64,000 nt of DNA from Microbacterium sp. zg-B185 (GCF_030246885.1 NZ_CP126739.1:868001-932000); one strand, 5' to 3'. Counted from the first letter of the stretch, positions 25,211-34,996 are shown. Numbers and translations: made by a program. The notes: generated by a model not told the origin, from the letters alone.

Positions 25211-26335
25211 ATGGGTAGCGTCTACCCCTACACAACGGCCGGCGGCGCGAAGCGGTACCGGATCAGCTACCGGCGCCCCGACCATTCGCAGACCACCGAG
25301 CGCGGGTTCGCGACGAAGCGCGATGCGGAAGCGCGTCTCGCTGAGCTCGAAGTGTCGAAGAATCGCGGCGAGTACGTCGACCCGGCCAGCGCGGAGGTCA
25401 CGATCACCACGCTTGGCAAGGAGTGGCTGCAGCAGCGTGAGGGCGTGTTGAAGCCGTCGTCGATGCGGCCGCTGCAGTCGGCTTGGTCGAAGCACGTGGA
25501 GCCGAAGTGGGGTGCCCGGAAGATCGGGAGCATCCGTCATTCGGAGGTGCAGACGTGGGTGTCGACGATCGCGGGCGGATCCACGACCATCCGACGCGCG
25601 CACGGAGTACTCGCCGGCATCCTCGACACTGCCGTCCAGGATCACCGCTTGACGCGCAACGTCGCCCGCGACATCTCATTCCCACCGAAGACTCGCAATG
25701 CGCGCAGGCACTATCTCGCTCACGCGCAAGTGCAGGGCCTCGCCGACAACACCAGACACCCCACCCTCGTCCTGTTCCTGGCGTATACAGGCCTCAGATG
25801 GGGCGAGGCGACCGCACTACGCATCAGACACGTTGACACGCTCAGACGGCGCGTGAGGGTCGAAGAAAACGCCGTCCTGGTATCGGCGGAGGTGCACGTC
25901 GGGTCACCGAAGACGCACCGCTCGAGGTCAGTCCCCTACCCCGAGTTCCTCGCCCTCCCCCTCGCACAGCTCGCCGAAGGCAAGACGCGTGACCAGCTGC
26001 TGTTCGGAGACGGCACAAATCACGTGAAGATCCCCGCGTCACGCAACGGATGGTTCACCGCGGCCGTACGCGCCTCACAGGCTGCCGATCCCGACTTCCC
26101 GAGAGTCACGCCCCACGATCTGCGCCATACGGCCGCGTCGCTCGCTGTACAGGCCGGCGCACACGTGAAGTCCGTGCAGCGGATGCTCGGCCACGCGTCA
26201 GCCGCGATGACTCTCGATGTCTACGCAGACCTGTTCGACGACGATCTCGACACCGTCGCGGCCGCTCTCGATCAGGCGAAGCGCGACTCGATTGTTGTCA
26301 CGGTGTTGTCACGAGAAAGGGATCGCAAGGTCTGA
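25211..26335 (+). CDS. Tyrosine recombinase / site-specific integrase
   Basis: A 374-residue phage-type integrase. The N-terminal arm-binding domain (SVYPYTTAGGAKRYRISYRRPD) and SAM-like core-binding domain are followed by the catalytic domain, with Arg in TGLRWGEA, HDLRH, the GH of LGHASAAM and the nucleophile Tyr in TLDVYADLFD. All catalytic residues are present. It lies 25 bp from the tRNA-Arg target and points toward it. A 13-bp direct duplication (TGATGGGTAGCGC) precedes the start. One of the predicted arm-site pairs lies inside its 3' end. Confidence 0.95.
   Translation: MGSVYPYTTAGGAKRYRISYRRPDHSQTTERGFATKRDAEARLAELEVSKNRGEYVDPASAEVTITTLGKEWLQQREGVLKPSSMRPLQSAWSKHVEPKWGARKIGSIRHSEVQTWVSTIAGGSTTIRRAHGVLAGILDTAVQDHRLTRNVARDISFPPKTRNARRHYLAHAQVQGLADNTRHPTLVLFLAYTGLRWGEATALRIRHVDTLRRRVRVEENAVLVSAEVHVGSPKTHRSRSVPYPEFLALPLAQLAEGKTRDQLLFGDGTNHVKIPASRNGWFTAAVRASQAADPDFPRVTPHDLRHTAASLAVQAGAHVKSVQRMLGHASAAMTLDVYADLFDDDLDTVAAALDQAKRDSIVVTVLSRERDRKV
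26293..26312 (+). promoter_or_regulatory. Putative integrase arm-type sites, right
   Basis: TGTTGTCA at 26293 and TGTTGTCAC at 26304 with 11-bp spacing, the same as the left-end pair. They lie within the last codons of the integrase gene, 51 bp from the right attachment core. Confidence 0.5.
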
Positions 26336-26352
26336 ATGACCCGCGATCCCTT
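26317..26352. terminator. Bidirectional terminator between integrase and tRNA-Arg
   Basis: Ten-bp stem AAGGGATCGC / GCGATCCCTT with a 16-base loop. It spans the integrase stop codon and lies 9 bases beyond the tRNA 3' end. It can serve both convergent transcripts and replaces the original tRNA terminator now at 21068-21098. Confidence 0.7.
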
Positions 26353-26360
26353 GTCCCGTA

Positions 26361-26436
26361 TGGTGCCCCCGACTGGAATCGAACCAGCGACCTTTGGTAC
26401 CGGAAACCAACGCTCTATCCCCTGAGCTACGGAGGC
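26361..26436 (-). tRNA. tRNA-Arg (anticodon CCG)
   Basis: A 76-base cloverleaf on the minus strand. The acceptor stem is GCCTCCG / CGGGGGC, the D-arm is GCTC...GAGC, and the anticodon arm TTGGT-TTCCGGT-ACCAA has anticodon CCG. The T-arm GCTGG-TTCGATT-CCAGT and an encoded CCA are present. It decodes CGG. Its 3' half was supplied by the island, and function is preserved. Confidence 0.97.
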
Positions 26437-26478
26437 GTACCGATCGAGGTTATCACCGGGCGCGGCGCTTCGTTCGCG

Positions 26479-27291
26479 TCAGGGGCCGATCGGGTCCGGC
26501 CGACGCGGACCGTCCGCCGCGGCATCCGTCCCCTCGCCGAGTCCCGCGAGCGCTTCGGCGAGGCGCGTCGCGAGGTACGCGTGACCGTCCGTCGAGGGGT
26601 GGTCGCGGCCGATCGCCGTGTCGATGACCTCGGCGTAGTTCTCGGTCGTGATCCAGCCGTCGGCAATCGGGGAGATGTACCACCAGCTGCGGGCCGCCGC
26701 CAGGTCGGCCAGGTCCGCGTCGATGCGCGCGGTCGCTGTCTCCACGGGCAGCACCTGCGGGGCCGGACCGAGGATGACGACGGATGCTTCGGGGTAGAGC
26801 GCCGCCAGCGCATCCCACGCCGCGGTCACCGCCTCCCGGTAGCCGCTCTCCGGCAGGCGCCGGTCGTTGATGGAGCCCTCCATCAGAACCAGGTCCGGAT
26901 CCAGAGCCGGGTCGAGGGCGGCGATGCGCTGGCCGTAGGAGCCTCCGTCCAGGCCGGGTTTGAGATAGCCGCTGCCACGGACGCCGTCCACGGTGGTGTC
27001 CCAGCCGAGTCGCTGGCCGATCACGTACGCGTACCCGAGCGAGGGGAGGGATGCCGCCGACCCGTACGTCCAGGAGTCCCCGAAGATGAGCACGCGCGGC
27101 TGCTCGGGCAGCGCCAGCGGAAGCGGCCCGGCCACGGCGGCGACGGCATCCCGGCCGGTCGCGACCACCGCACCGGGGTCCGCGGTCCACGGCCGGACAG
27201 CGGCGACCGCGCACACCGCGGCGACCGCGAGCGCCGCGATGGCCAGCGGCCAGAACCGACGTGCGCGTCGGGCGGTGGCGGGCGGGTTCAC
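26479..27291 (-). CDS. SGNH/GDSL-type hydrolase, membrane-anchored
   Basis: A 270-residue predicted esterase or acyl hydrolase. An N-terminal membrane anchor (about residues 14-34) is followed by the SGNH domain: block I IFGDSWTYG with the catalytic Ser, a Gly in block II, GSIND in block III, and the Asp-x-x-His pair in RDHPSTDGH. Start GTG at 27291 gives a compact N-terminus ahead of the basic RRARR and helix; an ATG at 27330 is an alternative. It probably acts on an extracytoplasmic lipid or sugar ester. The gene lies just upstream of tRNA-Arg on the same strand. Confidence 0.85.
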   Translation of the reverse strand: MNPPATARRARRFWPLAIAALAVAAVCAVAAVRPWTADPGAVVATGRDAVAAVAGPLPLALPEQPRVLIFGDSWTYGSAASLPSLGYAYVIGQRLGWDTTVDGVRGSGYLKPGLDGGSYGQRIAALDPALDPDLVLMEGSINDRRLPESGYREAVTAAWDALAALYPEASVVILGPAPQVLPVETATARIDADLADLAAARSWWYISPIADGWITTENYAEVIDTAIGRDHPSTDGHAYLATRLAEALAGLGEGTDAAADGPRRPDPIGP

Positions 27292-27473
27292 GTCAGAACA
27301 GTAAGCGATGATGCGCGCTGCGCAGAACACGCGTCTGCGTACGTTCGGGCGGGGCGACCTCCTGCCCGTAAACGGGTGCGATTCCGGGGCGGTGGGGCTC
27401 GCCGCCGCGGCGCCGGAGGAGCCTGATTCGCGGTGCGCGCGAAGCAGTCGATCCGGCGTGCGAGGATACTCCG

Positions 27474-28343
27474 GTGCAACGCTTCGTGACCGCTGAACTG
27501 GACCTTGAACTGGGGTCCTCCGTCGACCTCATCTTCCAAGTCGCGGCGGCCCAGCACGTGCCGCTGGTGAGCGAGGAGCTGACCTTCACCCAGGGCGAGC
27601 GGGTCTACACGCCCACCGAGATCGTCGACCAGTCCGGAAGCCGTCTGCACCGGCTCACCGGCGAGGCCGGCCGACTGGAAGTGCGCTACCACGCCACCGT
27701 CGAGGGGCAGATCACCAGCGGCCGCACCAGCGATCTCGAAGCGATCACCTACCTGCGGCCGAGCCGGTACTGCCAGTCGGACGAGGTCTTCAGCCAGGCG
27801 CGCCGCCAGTTCCGCGGGCTGCAGGGCCACGAACTGATCGCGGCCGTGTCGGAGTTCGTCGCGACGAGCACGACGTACACGCCCGGACTCAGTCAGGGCA
27901 CCGACAGCGCGGTGACCACCCTGATGACCGGCCAGGGAGTCTGCCGCGACTACGCGCACGTCGTGATCTCGCTGCTGCGGGCGATGGACATGCCTGCCCG
28001 CTACACCGCGTGCTACGCGCCGGGTCTGCAGCCGATGGACTTCCACGCCGTCGCCGAGGCCTTCCACGACGGGGCCTGGTACGTCATCGACGCCACCCGG
28101 CTGGCGGACCGGCGCTCGCTGGTGCGCATAGCCACCGGGCGCGATGCCGCCGACTGCGCGTTCCTCAGCTATCACGGCGGACACGTCGCACTGGCGCACA
28201 TGCGCGTGGACGCGTGGGTCATGCCCGACGCGGCCTCCGCCGAGGGCCTGGAGGGCGGGGGCGGGCCGGACGTGCCCGGAGCGGCAGAGGCGGCATCCGA
28301 TCCCCGGCTGGACGATTTCACCACGCCGGTGCAGCTTGCCTGA
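27474..28343 (+). CDS. Transglutaminase-like domain protein
   Basis: A 289-residue cytoplasmic protein with a transglutaminase/cysteine-protease core. The catalytic triad is visible: Cys in TGQGVCRDYAHV, His in MDFHAVAEAF and Asp in WYVIDATRLA. The N-terminal 100 residues form the beta-rich domain usual in this bacterial group. Start is GTG 27474. The C-terminal 45 residues are Gly/Ala/Pro rich and probably unstructured. Substrate unknown; related genes are annotated as transglutaminase-family proteins. Confidence 0.85.
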   Translation: MQRFVTAELDLELGSSVDLIFQVAAAQHVPLVSEELTFTQGERVYTPTEIVDQSGSRLHRLTGEAGRLEVRYHATVEGQITSGRTSDLEAITYLRPSRYCQSDEVFSQARRQFRGLQGHELIAAVSEFVATSTTYTPGLSQGTDSAVTTLMTGQGVCRDYAHVVISLLRAMDMPARYTACYAPGLQPMDFHAVAEAFHDGAWYVIDATRLADRRSLVRIATGRDAADCAFLSYHGGHVALAHMRVDAWVMPDAASAEGLEGGGGPDVPGAAEAASDPRLDDFTTPVQLA

Positions 28344-28376
28344 CTGTCAGCGCCACCTTTCCCCCGGGTTCCAGGC

Positions 28377-28428
28377 GCTTCGCCTGTCACGACACGCCGA
28401 CGGGGCCGGCGCTCGGTGACAGGGGAAC
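28377..28428. repeat. Orphan family A palindromic repeat
   Basis: A single unit with left arm CTTCGCCTGTCACGAC and right arm CTCGGTGACAGGGGAA, clearly the same family as the arrays at 1198-1397 and 2480-2749 but 26 kb away. It lies between the transglutaminase-like gene and argS, shortly before the argS promoter. Confidence 0.8.
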
Positions 28429-28465
28429 CGGTGCGGGGGACAGCGGGGCTCACAGCTCGGAAACG

Positions 28466-28471
28466 TAGACT
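28466..28471 (+). promoter_or_regulatory. -10 box of argS
   Basis: TAGACT, nine bases before the ATG at 28481; near-leaderless transcript. Confidence 0.55.
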
Positions 28472-28480
28472 GGTGCGGCC

Positions 28481-30148
28481 ATGAACCCTGCCGAACTCTC
28501 CGCCGCCCTGCTCGCCATCGTCAGCCCGCTCGCCGAGGCGCGCCGAGAGGGTTCCTCGGCAGGGCTGACCGCCGCCGACCTCCCGCTGGATCGCCCGAAG
28601 AACCGCGACCACGGTGACTGGTCCTCCAACGCGGCGTTGAAGCTCGCGAAGGCCGTCGGAGCGAACCCGCGCGAACTGGCGACCGAGATCGCGGCCGGAC
28701 TCGCACGGACGGCGGGGGTCGCGAGCGTCGAGGTCGCCGGTCCGGGCTTCATCAACATCCGCCTGGATGCCGCCGCCGCCGGCGCGCTCGCCAAGACGAT
28801 CGTGGACGCCGGTGCCGCCTTCGGTACCAACGATTCGCAGCACGGCAACGCGATCAACGTCGAATTCGTCAGTGCCAACCCCACCGGCCCGCTGCACATC
28901 GGGCACACGCGGTGGGCCGCGCTGGGCGACTCCATCGCCCGGCTGCTGCTCGCCAGCGGCGCGACAGTGGCCCGCGAGTTCTACATCAACGACGCGGGCG
29001 TGCAGATGGACCGGTTCGGGCAGTCGGTGCTCGCCTCGGTCAAGGGCGAGCCCGGTCCGGAGGGCGGCTACGCCGGTGCGTACATCGACGACCTGGCCCG
29101 TCGCGTCCTGGAGGCTCGTCCGGACCTGCTGGACCTGGATGCCGCCGAGCAGGTGCTCGTCGCCCGCGACCTGGCCTACGGGTTCCAACTCGGTGAGCTG
29201 CAGGCATCCCTGGCGAAATTCCACGTCAACTTCGATGTCTGGTTCTCCGAGCGCACGCTGCACGCGGTGGGCAGCGATGGCGAGCCCAGCCTGATCGACG
29301 AGGCGGTGGAGCGGCTCCGCGCGCAGGGCCACGTGTTCGACAACGACGGCGCGGTCTGGGTGCGCACCACCGACTTCGGTGACGACAAGGACCGCGTCAT
29401 CCGCCGCTCCAACGGCGAGTACACCTACTTCGCCGCGGATGCCGCGTACTACCTGAACAAGGGCGATCGCGGGTTCGCGCACAAGATCTACCTGCTCGGC
29501 GCCGACCACCACGGCTACGTGCACCGGTTGAAAGCCCTCGCGGGCGCCGCCGGTGACGACCCCGAGAAGGACATCGAGGTGCTGATCGGCCAGCTGGTGT
29601 CGATCAACGGCGCACGGCTGTCCAAGCGCGCCGGCAACATCATCGAGATGGACGACCTGCGCGAGTGGCTCGGCACCGATGCGCTGCGGTACTCGCTGGC
29701 GCGCTACCCGGCCGACTCGCCGCTCACCCTGGACCCCGAGCTGCTGCGCAAGCGGACCAACGACAACCCGGTGTTCTACGTGCAGTACGCGCACGCCAGG
29801 ACGCACAACGTCGCACGCAACGCCGTCGGCGCCGGCGTCGACCGCAGCGAATTCGCGCCCGAGCTGCTGGACCAAGAGACCGAGTCCGCGCTGCTGGGCG
29901 CGCTGCAGGAGTTCCCCCGCATCGTGGCGTTCGCGGCCGAGGTGCGCGAACCGCACCGTGTGGCCCGCTACCTCGAGGAGCTCGCCGGGCTGTACCACCG
30001 CTGGTACGACAACTGCCGGGTGATCCCGCTCGGCGACGAGCCCGTCGGCAGCGTGCACCGCACCCGACTCTGGTTGAACGATGCGACCGGACAGGTGCTG
30101 CGCAACGGGCTCGACCTGCTGGGCGTGGACGCGCCGGAGCGGATGTAG
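28481..30148 (+). CDS. argS: Arginyl-tRNA synthetase
   Basis: Class I aminoacyl-tRNA synthetase of 555 residues that charges tRNA-Arg. The N-terminal Add-1 domain (residues 1-110) is followed by [23 protein letters not shown] with the HIGH motif near residue 139. The KMSKS equivalent is ARLSKRAGN near residue 380, and the C-terminal helical anticodon-binding domain starts with the [11 protein letters not shown] region. It opens the conserved block argS-lysA-hom-thrC-thrB-rho. The next gene starts 8 bases after its stop. Confidence 0.96.
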   Translation: MNPAELSAALLAIVSPLAEARREGSSAGLTAADLPLDRPKNRDHGDWSSNAALKLAKAVGANPRELATEIAAGLARTAGVASVEVAGPGFINIRLDAAAAGALAKTIVDAGAAFGTNDSQHGNAINVEFVSANPTGPLHIGHTRWAALGDSIARLLLASGATVAREFYINDAGVQMDRFGQSVLASVKGEPGPEGGYAGAYIDDLARRVLEARPDLLDLDAAEQVLVARDLAYGFQLGELQASLAKFHVNFDVWFSERTLHAVGSDGEPSLIDEAVERLRAQGHVFDNDGAVWVRTTDFGDDKDRVIRRSNGEYTYFAADAAYYLNKGDRGFAHKIYLLGADHHGYVHRLKALAGAAGDDPEKDIEVLIGQLVSINGARLSKRAGNIIEMDDLREWLGTDALRYSLARYPADSPLTLDPELLRKRTNDNPVFYVQYAHARTHNVARNAVGAGVDRSEFAPELLDQETESALLGALQEFPRIVAFAAEVREPHRVARYLEELAGLYHRWYDNCRVIPLGDEPVGSVHRTRLWLNDATGQVLRNGLDLLGVDAPERM

Positions 30149-30156
30149 GCGCAGCC

Positions 30157-30978
30157 ATGACGGCCGCCCAGACCCAGCCCACCGAGCCCCTTCCGGAGTG
30201 GGCCTACACCGAGCAGGCGCCTCGGAAACGCCGCCGGGCGTGGCCGTGGATCGTCGCCGTCCTGGTCGTGGCAGGTCTGGCCGTGGCGGCGTGGTTCGCG
30301 GGGGAGTGGATCGCCCGCGACATCGTGACCTCCGCGATCCGGCAGCAGGTCATCACTCAGCTCGCGCTGCCGGCCGACCAGGAGGTGGACGTCGCGGTCG
30401 AGGGGATGGTCCTTCCGCAGCTGATCGCGGGCAGCCTGGACGATGTCACCATCGCATCCGATGACGTCGCACTCGGTGCGTTGGTCGGCGATGTGACCGT
30501 CCGGGCGCAGGACATCGCCATCCGGGGGGATGCCGCGGCCGGAGCGGCGTCGGCGACCGTCGTGCTCGACACCGAACAGCTCCGTAGTCTGCTGTCCACG
30601 GTCGAGGGTTTCCCCGCCGAGTCCGTCGGCCTGGCAGAACCGAACGTCACCATGACCACCGAGCTGCGCCTGTTCGGTCTCGCCCTGCCGATCGGGGTGG
30701 CGCTCACCCCCGGCGCGGTGGACGGGGACATCGTGCTCACGCCGGCATCCCTGCAGCTGGCCGGCAACGACGTGTCGGCCGAAGCGCTCCGAGCGCAGTT
30801 CGGCGCCGTGGCGGACACGGTGCTGCGGGACTGGACGATCTGCATCGCGTCGTACCTGCCGGCCGGGGTGCGGCTTGCGGGGATCTCGGTGACCGGTGAG
30901 CAGGTGGTCGCCGATCTGGACATCGACGGCGCCATCGTCCGCGACCCCGCGCTCCAGCAGCCCGGTGCCTGTGCGTGA
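30157..30978 (+). CDS. DUF2993 / LmeA-like phospholipid-binding protein
   Basis: A 273-residue envelope protein. After a Pro-rich cytoplasmic start and the basic RKRRRAW, a membrane helix (WIVAVLVVAGLAVAAWFAG) anchors a DUF2993 domain outside the membrane. The domain has the usual alternating strands and LVGDVTVRAQDIAI-type segments. The mycobacterial relative LmeA binds phospholipids and affects lipomannan elongation; that role is only suggestive here. The gene sits between argS and lysA, which are adjacent in Mycobacterium tuberculosis. Confidence 0.82.
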   Translation: MTAAQTQPTEPLPEWAYTEQAPRKRRRAWPWIVAVLVVAGLAVAAWFAGEWIARDIVTSAIRQQVITQLALPADQEVDVAVEGMVLPQLIAGSLDDVTIASDDVALGALVGDVTVRAQDIAIRGDAAAGAASATVVLDTEQLRSLLSTVEGFPAESVGLAEPNVTMTTELRLFGLALPIGVALTPGAVDGDIVLTPASLQLAGNDVSAEALRAQFGAVADTVLRDWTICIASYLPAGVRLAGISVTGEQVVADLDIDGAIVRDPALQQPGACA

Positions 30979-31071
30979 GGATTGTCACCGAAGCGTGCTG
31001 TGCAGATGCCGTGCCATAGACTTCTGGGGACCGCCCGGCGCGTGAGTCCGCCGCTGCCGCGGCACACCCGC

Positions 31072-31085
31072 TGAGCCCGGGCTCA
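31072..31085. promoter_or_regulatory. Perfect 14-bp palindrome in the lysA leader
   Basis: TGAGCCCGGGCTCA, 48 bases upstream of the lysA start, in the 154-bp gap after the DUF2993 gene. It could be an operator or a small hairpin. The rest of the gap shows a TAGACT at about 31016-31021 that may be the lysA -10 box. Confidence 0.35.
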
Positions 31086-31132
31086 CCCCCGCAGCAGTCG
31101 CGCCGAAGCACCCTTTCCACGATTGGTTCGAG

Positions 31133-32581
31133 TTGTCCGTCTCTCCTTCGCTCGCCCCGGACTGGCTCCTGCCCCCGGACGATGCGAACGCGCTCGCCGC
31201 CGGCGTCTGGCCGGCAGCCGCGAAGCGGGACGACGAGGGTGTGCTGCGGTTCGCGGGAGTGCCGGCCACCGACCTGCGCGACCGATTCGGCACCCCGCTG
31301 TATGTGGTCGACGAGGACGAGGTCCGCGCACACGCACGGCGAACCCTCGCCGCCTTCCGGTCCGCGACCGAGCCGTACGGCGTGCAGGCCCGCGTCTACT
31401 ACGCCGGCAAGGCCTTCCTGTGCGCCGAGGTGGTGCGCTGGGTGACCGGCGAGGGCCTTGCCGTGGACGTGTGCACCGGAGGCGAACTCGCCGTCGCGCT
31501 CGCGGCAGGGGCCGACCCCGCCCGCCTCGGATTCCACGGCAACAACAAGAGCGTCGCAGAGCTGCAGAACGCGGTCGACGTCGGCATCGGCTCGATCGTG
31601 CTGGACAGCTGGATCGAACTCGAGCGGCTGGCCGCGATCCTGGAGCGCCGCACCGCGGACGATGCCCCCGCGCAGGCCGTCCTCGTGCGCGTCAACAGCG
31701 GCGTGCACGCCGAGACGCACGAGTTCCTGGCGACGGCGCACGAGGATCAGAAGTTCGGCTTCACACTCGAGGAGGCCCCGGCTGTGGTCGCTCGCATCCG
31801 CGAGCTGCCTGCGCTGGTGTTCGCGGGTCTGCACTGCCACATCGGATCCCAGATCTTCGGCACGGCGGGCTTCGAGGAGTCCGCGGCGCGGATCGTCGAA
31901 CTGCACGCGACCCTGCTGGTCGGCGGCGAGATCCCGGTGCTCAATCTCGGCGGCGGGTTCGGAATCGCCTACACCTCCGCCGATGACCCCACGCCGATCG
32001 AGGCGCTCGCCTCCGGCATCGTCGACGCCGTGGCCCGCGAGTGCGAGGTGCGCGGCATCCCCATGCCCGACCTCGCCTTCGAACCGGGACGGGCCATCGT
32101 GGGGCAGGCCGGGGTGACCCTGTACGAGGTCGGCACGACCAAGCCGGTCGAGATCGGCGCCGGGGCGCAGCGACTGTACGTGAGCGTGGACGGCGGAATG
32201 AGCGACAACGCGCGTCCGGCGCTGTACGGCGCGCAGTTCAGCGCGCGGATCGCGTCCCGCGTGAGCGAGGCGGCGCCCGCACTGGTGCGGGTGGTCGGCA
32301 AGCACTGCGAGTCCGGTGACATCGTGGTGGATGCCGAGTACCTTCCGGCGGACATCGTCCCGGGCGACGTGCTGGCAGTGCCGGCGACCGGCGCGTACTG
32401 CTTCTCGCTCGCGAGCAACTACAACTACGTGGCGCGTCCGCCGGTCGTCGCGGTGCGCGACGGCTCCGCACGGATCATCGTGCGCGGCGTGAGCGTGGAC
32501 GACCTGCTGGCCCACGACGCCGGCCTGGACGAGACACCCGCCTTCGGCGGGGACGACGACGCAACAGAGGGAGCCGGATGA
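31133..32581 (+). CDS. lysA: Diaminopimelate decarboxylase
   Basis: PLP enzyme for the last step of lysine synthesis, 482 residues. The PLP lysine is in VYYAGKAFLC, the phosphate-binding loop is LGGGFGIAYT, with HCHIGSQI between, and the active-site Cys is in GKHCESGD. Start is TTG 31133; the family N-terminus (PLYVVDEDEVRAH) lies well inside, so this assignment tolerates some error. Its stop overlaps the hom start by 4 bp, linking lysine and threonine/methionine branches in one transcript. Confidence 0.95.
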   Translation: MSVSPSLAPDWLLPPDDANALAAGVWPAAAKRDDEGVLRFAGVPATDLRDRFGTPLYVVDEDEVRAHARRTLAAFRSATEPYGVQARVYYAGKAFLCAEVVRWVTGEGLAVDVCTGGELAVALAAGADPARLGFHGNNKSVAELQNAVDVGIGSIVLDSWIELERLAAILERRTADDAPAQAVLVRVNSGVHAETHEFLATAHEDQKFGFTLEEAPAVVARIRELPALVFAGLHCHIGSQIFGTAGFEESAARIVELHATLLVGGEIPVLNLGGGFGIAYTSADDPTPIEALASGIVDAVARECEVRGIPMPDLAFEPGRAIVGQAGVTLYEVGTTKPVEIGAGAQRLYVSVDGGMSDNARPALYGAQFSARIASRVSEAAPALVRVVGKHCESGDIVVDAEYLPADIVPGDVLAVPATGAYCFSLASNYNYVARPPVVAVRDGSARIIVRGVSVDDLLAHDAGLDETPAFGGDDDATEGAG

Positions 32582-33903
32582 TCGACCACCGCCGACTGAG
32601 AGTGGCGCTGCTGGGGGCCGGGGCCGTGGGTTCGCAGGTCGCCGCGCTGCTGCTCAAGCACGCGGACGAACTCGCCGACCGCGCCGGGGCGGCGCTGGAG
32701 CTGGTGGGCATCGCCGTGCGCGACCTGGACGCGCCGCGTGAGACCGATCTGCCGCGAGAGCTGTTCACCACGGACGCGGAGTCCCTGATCGTCGGCGCGG
32801 ACATCGTGATCGAGCTGATCGGCGGGATCGAGCCGGCCAAGACGTACCTCCTGCAGGCGATCAACTCCGGCGCCGACGTCGTCACCGCCAACAAGGCGCT
32901 GCTGGCCACCCACGGACCGGAGATCTTCGACGCCGCCGACCAGGTCGGCGCGCAGGTCTACTACGAGGCGGCGGCCGCCGGCGCCATCCCGATCATCCGT
33001 CCGCTTCGCGATTCGCTCGCCGGCGACCGCGTCCAGCGCATCATGGGCATCGTGAACGGGACGACCAACTACATCCTCGATCGCATGGACACCGAGGGCG
33101 CCGACTTCGCGGACGTGCTCGCACAGGCGCAGGCCCTCGGGTACGCCGAATCGGACCCCACCGCCGACGTCGAAGGCTACGACGCCGCGCAGAAGGCGGC
33201 GATCCTGGCCAGCCTCGCCTTCCACACGACGGTGCCTCTGGATGCCGTGCACCGCGAGGGGATCACCTCGATCGACACGTCGACCATCGACTCGGCGCGC
33301 CACGCGGGCTACGTCATCAAGCTGCTCGCGGTCTGCGAGCGAATCGCCTCAGAACCGGGTGCGGACGCACCGGAGTCGATCTCGGTGCGCGTGTATCCGG
33401 CGCTGATCCACCGGCATCACCCGCTGGCCAGCGTCCACGGCGCCAACAACGCCGTCTTCGTCGAAGCCGAGGCCGCCGGCAACCTGATGTTCTACGGCGC
33501 CGGTGCCGGCGGCGTGCAGACGGCGTCGGCGGTGCTGGGCGATGTCGTCTCCGCGGCCCGACGCCACATCGCCGGCGGCGTCGGCGTGGCCGAGTCCACC
33601 CGCGCGAACCTGCCGATCGTCCCGATCGGCCACGTCACCACCCGCTACCAGATCACGCTCGAAGTCGACGATCGGCCCGGCGTGCTCGCCACGATCGCCG
33701 GCATCCTCAGCGATGGCCGAGTGTCGATCGCCACGGTGGAGCAGACCGTGATCGATGACGCCGCCCTCGGCGTCCCCGCTGCGCGGCTGGTCATCGGAAC
33801 CCACAAAGCACGAGAGCAGGACCTCAGCGACACCGTCGATCGACTCGCCGCCAGCGGCGTGGTCGAACGGGTCGTGTCGGTGCTGCGCGTAGAAGGAGAT
33901 TGA
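32578..33903 (+). CDS. hom: Homoserine dehydrogenase
   Basis: Reduces aspartate semialdehyde to homoserine, 441 residues. The Rossmann motif is [15 protein letters not shown] and the nucleotide/substrate region has [13 protein letters not shown]. The family signature is [14 protein letters not shown], and the catalytic Lys is in the [12 protein letters not shown] region. The C-terminal 90 residues form an ACT domain ([17 protein letters not shown]), consistent with threonine feedback control. It overlaps lysA and is followed after one base by thrC. Confidence 0.95.
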   Translation: MIDHRRLRVALLGAGAVGSQVAALLLKHADELADRAGAALELVGIAVRDLDAPRETDLPRELFTTDAESLIVGADIVIELIGGIEPAKTYLLQAINSGADVVTANKALLATHGPEIFDAADQVGAQVYYEAAAAGAIPIIRPLRDSLAGDRVQRIMGIVNGTTNYILDRMDTEGADFADVLAQAQALGYAESDPTADVEGYDAAQKAAILASLAFHTTVPLDAVHREGITSIDTSTIDSARHAGYVIKLLAVCERIASEPGADAPESISVRVYPALIHRHHPLASVHGANNAVFVEAEAAGNLMFYGAGAGGVQTASAVLGDVVSAARRHIAGGVGVAESTRANLPIVPIGHVTTRYQITLEVDDRPGVLATIAGILSDGRVSIATVEQTVIDDAALGVPAARLVIGTHKAREQDLSDTVDRLAASGVVERVVSVLRVEGD

Positions 33904-33904
33904 C

Positions 33905-34996
33905 ATGGCACACGTCTGGCGCGGAGTCCTCCGCGAATACGCCGATCGGCTGGGAGTCACGGATGCGTCGACCGTCGTCACGCTCGGCGAGGGCGGTACC
34001 CCGCTGCTGCCCGCGCCCGCGCTGTCGCGTCGCACCGGGGCGGACGTCTGGGTGAAGTTCGAGGGGATGAACCCCACCGGCTCGTTCAAGGACCGCGGCA
34101 TGACCGTTGCCGTCTCGCGGGCGATCGAGCACGGCGCGAAGGCGATCATCTGCGCCTCCACGGGCAACACCTCGGCATCGGCCGCGGCGTACGCCGCCCA
34201 CGCCGGGATCACCGCCGCAGTGCTGGTCCCCGAGGGCAAGATCGCCATGGGCAAGCTGAGCCAGGCGGTCGCCCACAACGGCCAGCTGATCCAGATCCGC
34301 GGCAACTTCGACGACTGCCTCGAGATCGCCCGGGAGCTGGCCGATCATTACCCGGTGCACCTGGTGAACTCGGTCAACCCGGACCGGATCGAAGGCCAGA
34401 AGACGGCGGCCTACGAGGTCGTCGAGACGCTCGGCGACGCTCCGGACTTCCACTTCATCCCGGTGGGCAACGCGGGCAACTACACCGCCTACTCACGCGG
34501 ATACCGCGAGGAGGCCGACCGCGGGATCTCCACGCGCGTGCCGCGCATGTTCGGCTTCCAGGCCGAGGGCAGCGCACCGCTGGTGCGCGGCGAGATCGTC
34601 AAGAACCCCGAGACCATCGCCAGCGCGATCCGCATCGGCAATCCGGCATCGTGGGAGCTCGCCCTGGAAGCACGCGACGCGACCGACGGGTATTTCGGCG
34701 CGATCGACGACGACCGCATCCTGGCGGCCCAGAAGCTCCTCGCCGGCGAAGTGGGCATCTTCGTGGAGCCGGCTTCCGCGATCAGCGTCGCGGGTCTGCT
34801 CGAGCGCGCCGAGGCCGGGGTCATCCCGCAGGGATCGCGGGTCGTGCTGACCGTCACCGGCCACGGGCTGAAGGACCCCCAGTGGGCGCTGCGCAATGCG
34901 GACGGCACCCAGGTGGAGCCCACGATCGTGGAGGCGACCACGTCGGACGTGGCATCCGTGCTCGGCCTGACACCTGCCCCGGCGGGTATCGCGTGA
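33905..34996 (+). CDS. thrC: Threonine synthase
   Basis: PLP enzyme converting O-phosphohomoserine to threonine, 363 residues. The PLP Lys is in [14 protein letters not shown], the phosphate-contacting loop is [15 protein letters not shown], and the glycine-rich loop is [11 protein letters not shown]. This is the short thrC form without the N-terminal domain of the E. coli-type enzyme. It starts one base after hom and precedes thrB by 91 bp. Confidence 0.95.
   Translation: MAHVWRGVLREYADRLGVTDASTVVTLGEGGTPLLPAPALSRRTGADVWVKFEGMNPTGSFKDRGMTVAVSRAIEHGAKAIICASTGNTSASAAAYAAHAGITAAVLVPEGKIAMGKLSQAVAHNGQLIQIRGNFDDCLEIARELADHYPVHLVNSVNPDRIEGQKTAAYEVVETLGDAPDFHFIPVGNAGNYTAYSRGYREEADRGISTRVPRMFGFQAEGSAPLVRGEIVKNPETIASAIRIGNPASWELALEARDATDGYFGAIDDDRILAAQKLLAGEVGIFVEPASAISVAGLLERAEAGVIPQGSRVVLTVTGHGLKDPQWALRNADGTQVEPTIVEATTSDVASVLGLTPAPAGIA

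Larger units (their letters stand above)
21104..26408. mobile_element. Integrative island in tRNA-Arg(CCG)
   Basis: The element is bounded by 46-bp direct repeats at 21104-21149 and 26363-26408, both equal to the 3' part of tRNA-Arg(CCG). The complete tRNA gene is at the right end, rebuilt by the element's own copy of the tRNA 3' half. The integrase gene lies next to it. Cargo: an AbiE toxin-antitoxin pair (toxin frameshifted), a coiled-coil hypothetical protein, an RlaP-type nucleotidyltransferase and a gene fragment. Codon use in the cargo is less GC-extreme than in neighbours. There are no replication, conjugation or phage structural genes, so it is either a satellite-like island or a decayed one. 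Confidence 0.9.

Noticed and set aside
28172..30058. A 628-codon minus-strand frame opposite argS
   Set aside because: Antisense to argS, whose class I synthetase motifs are unambiguous.
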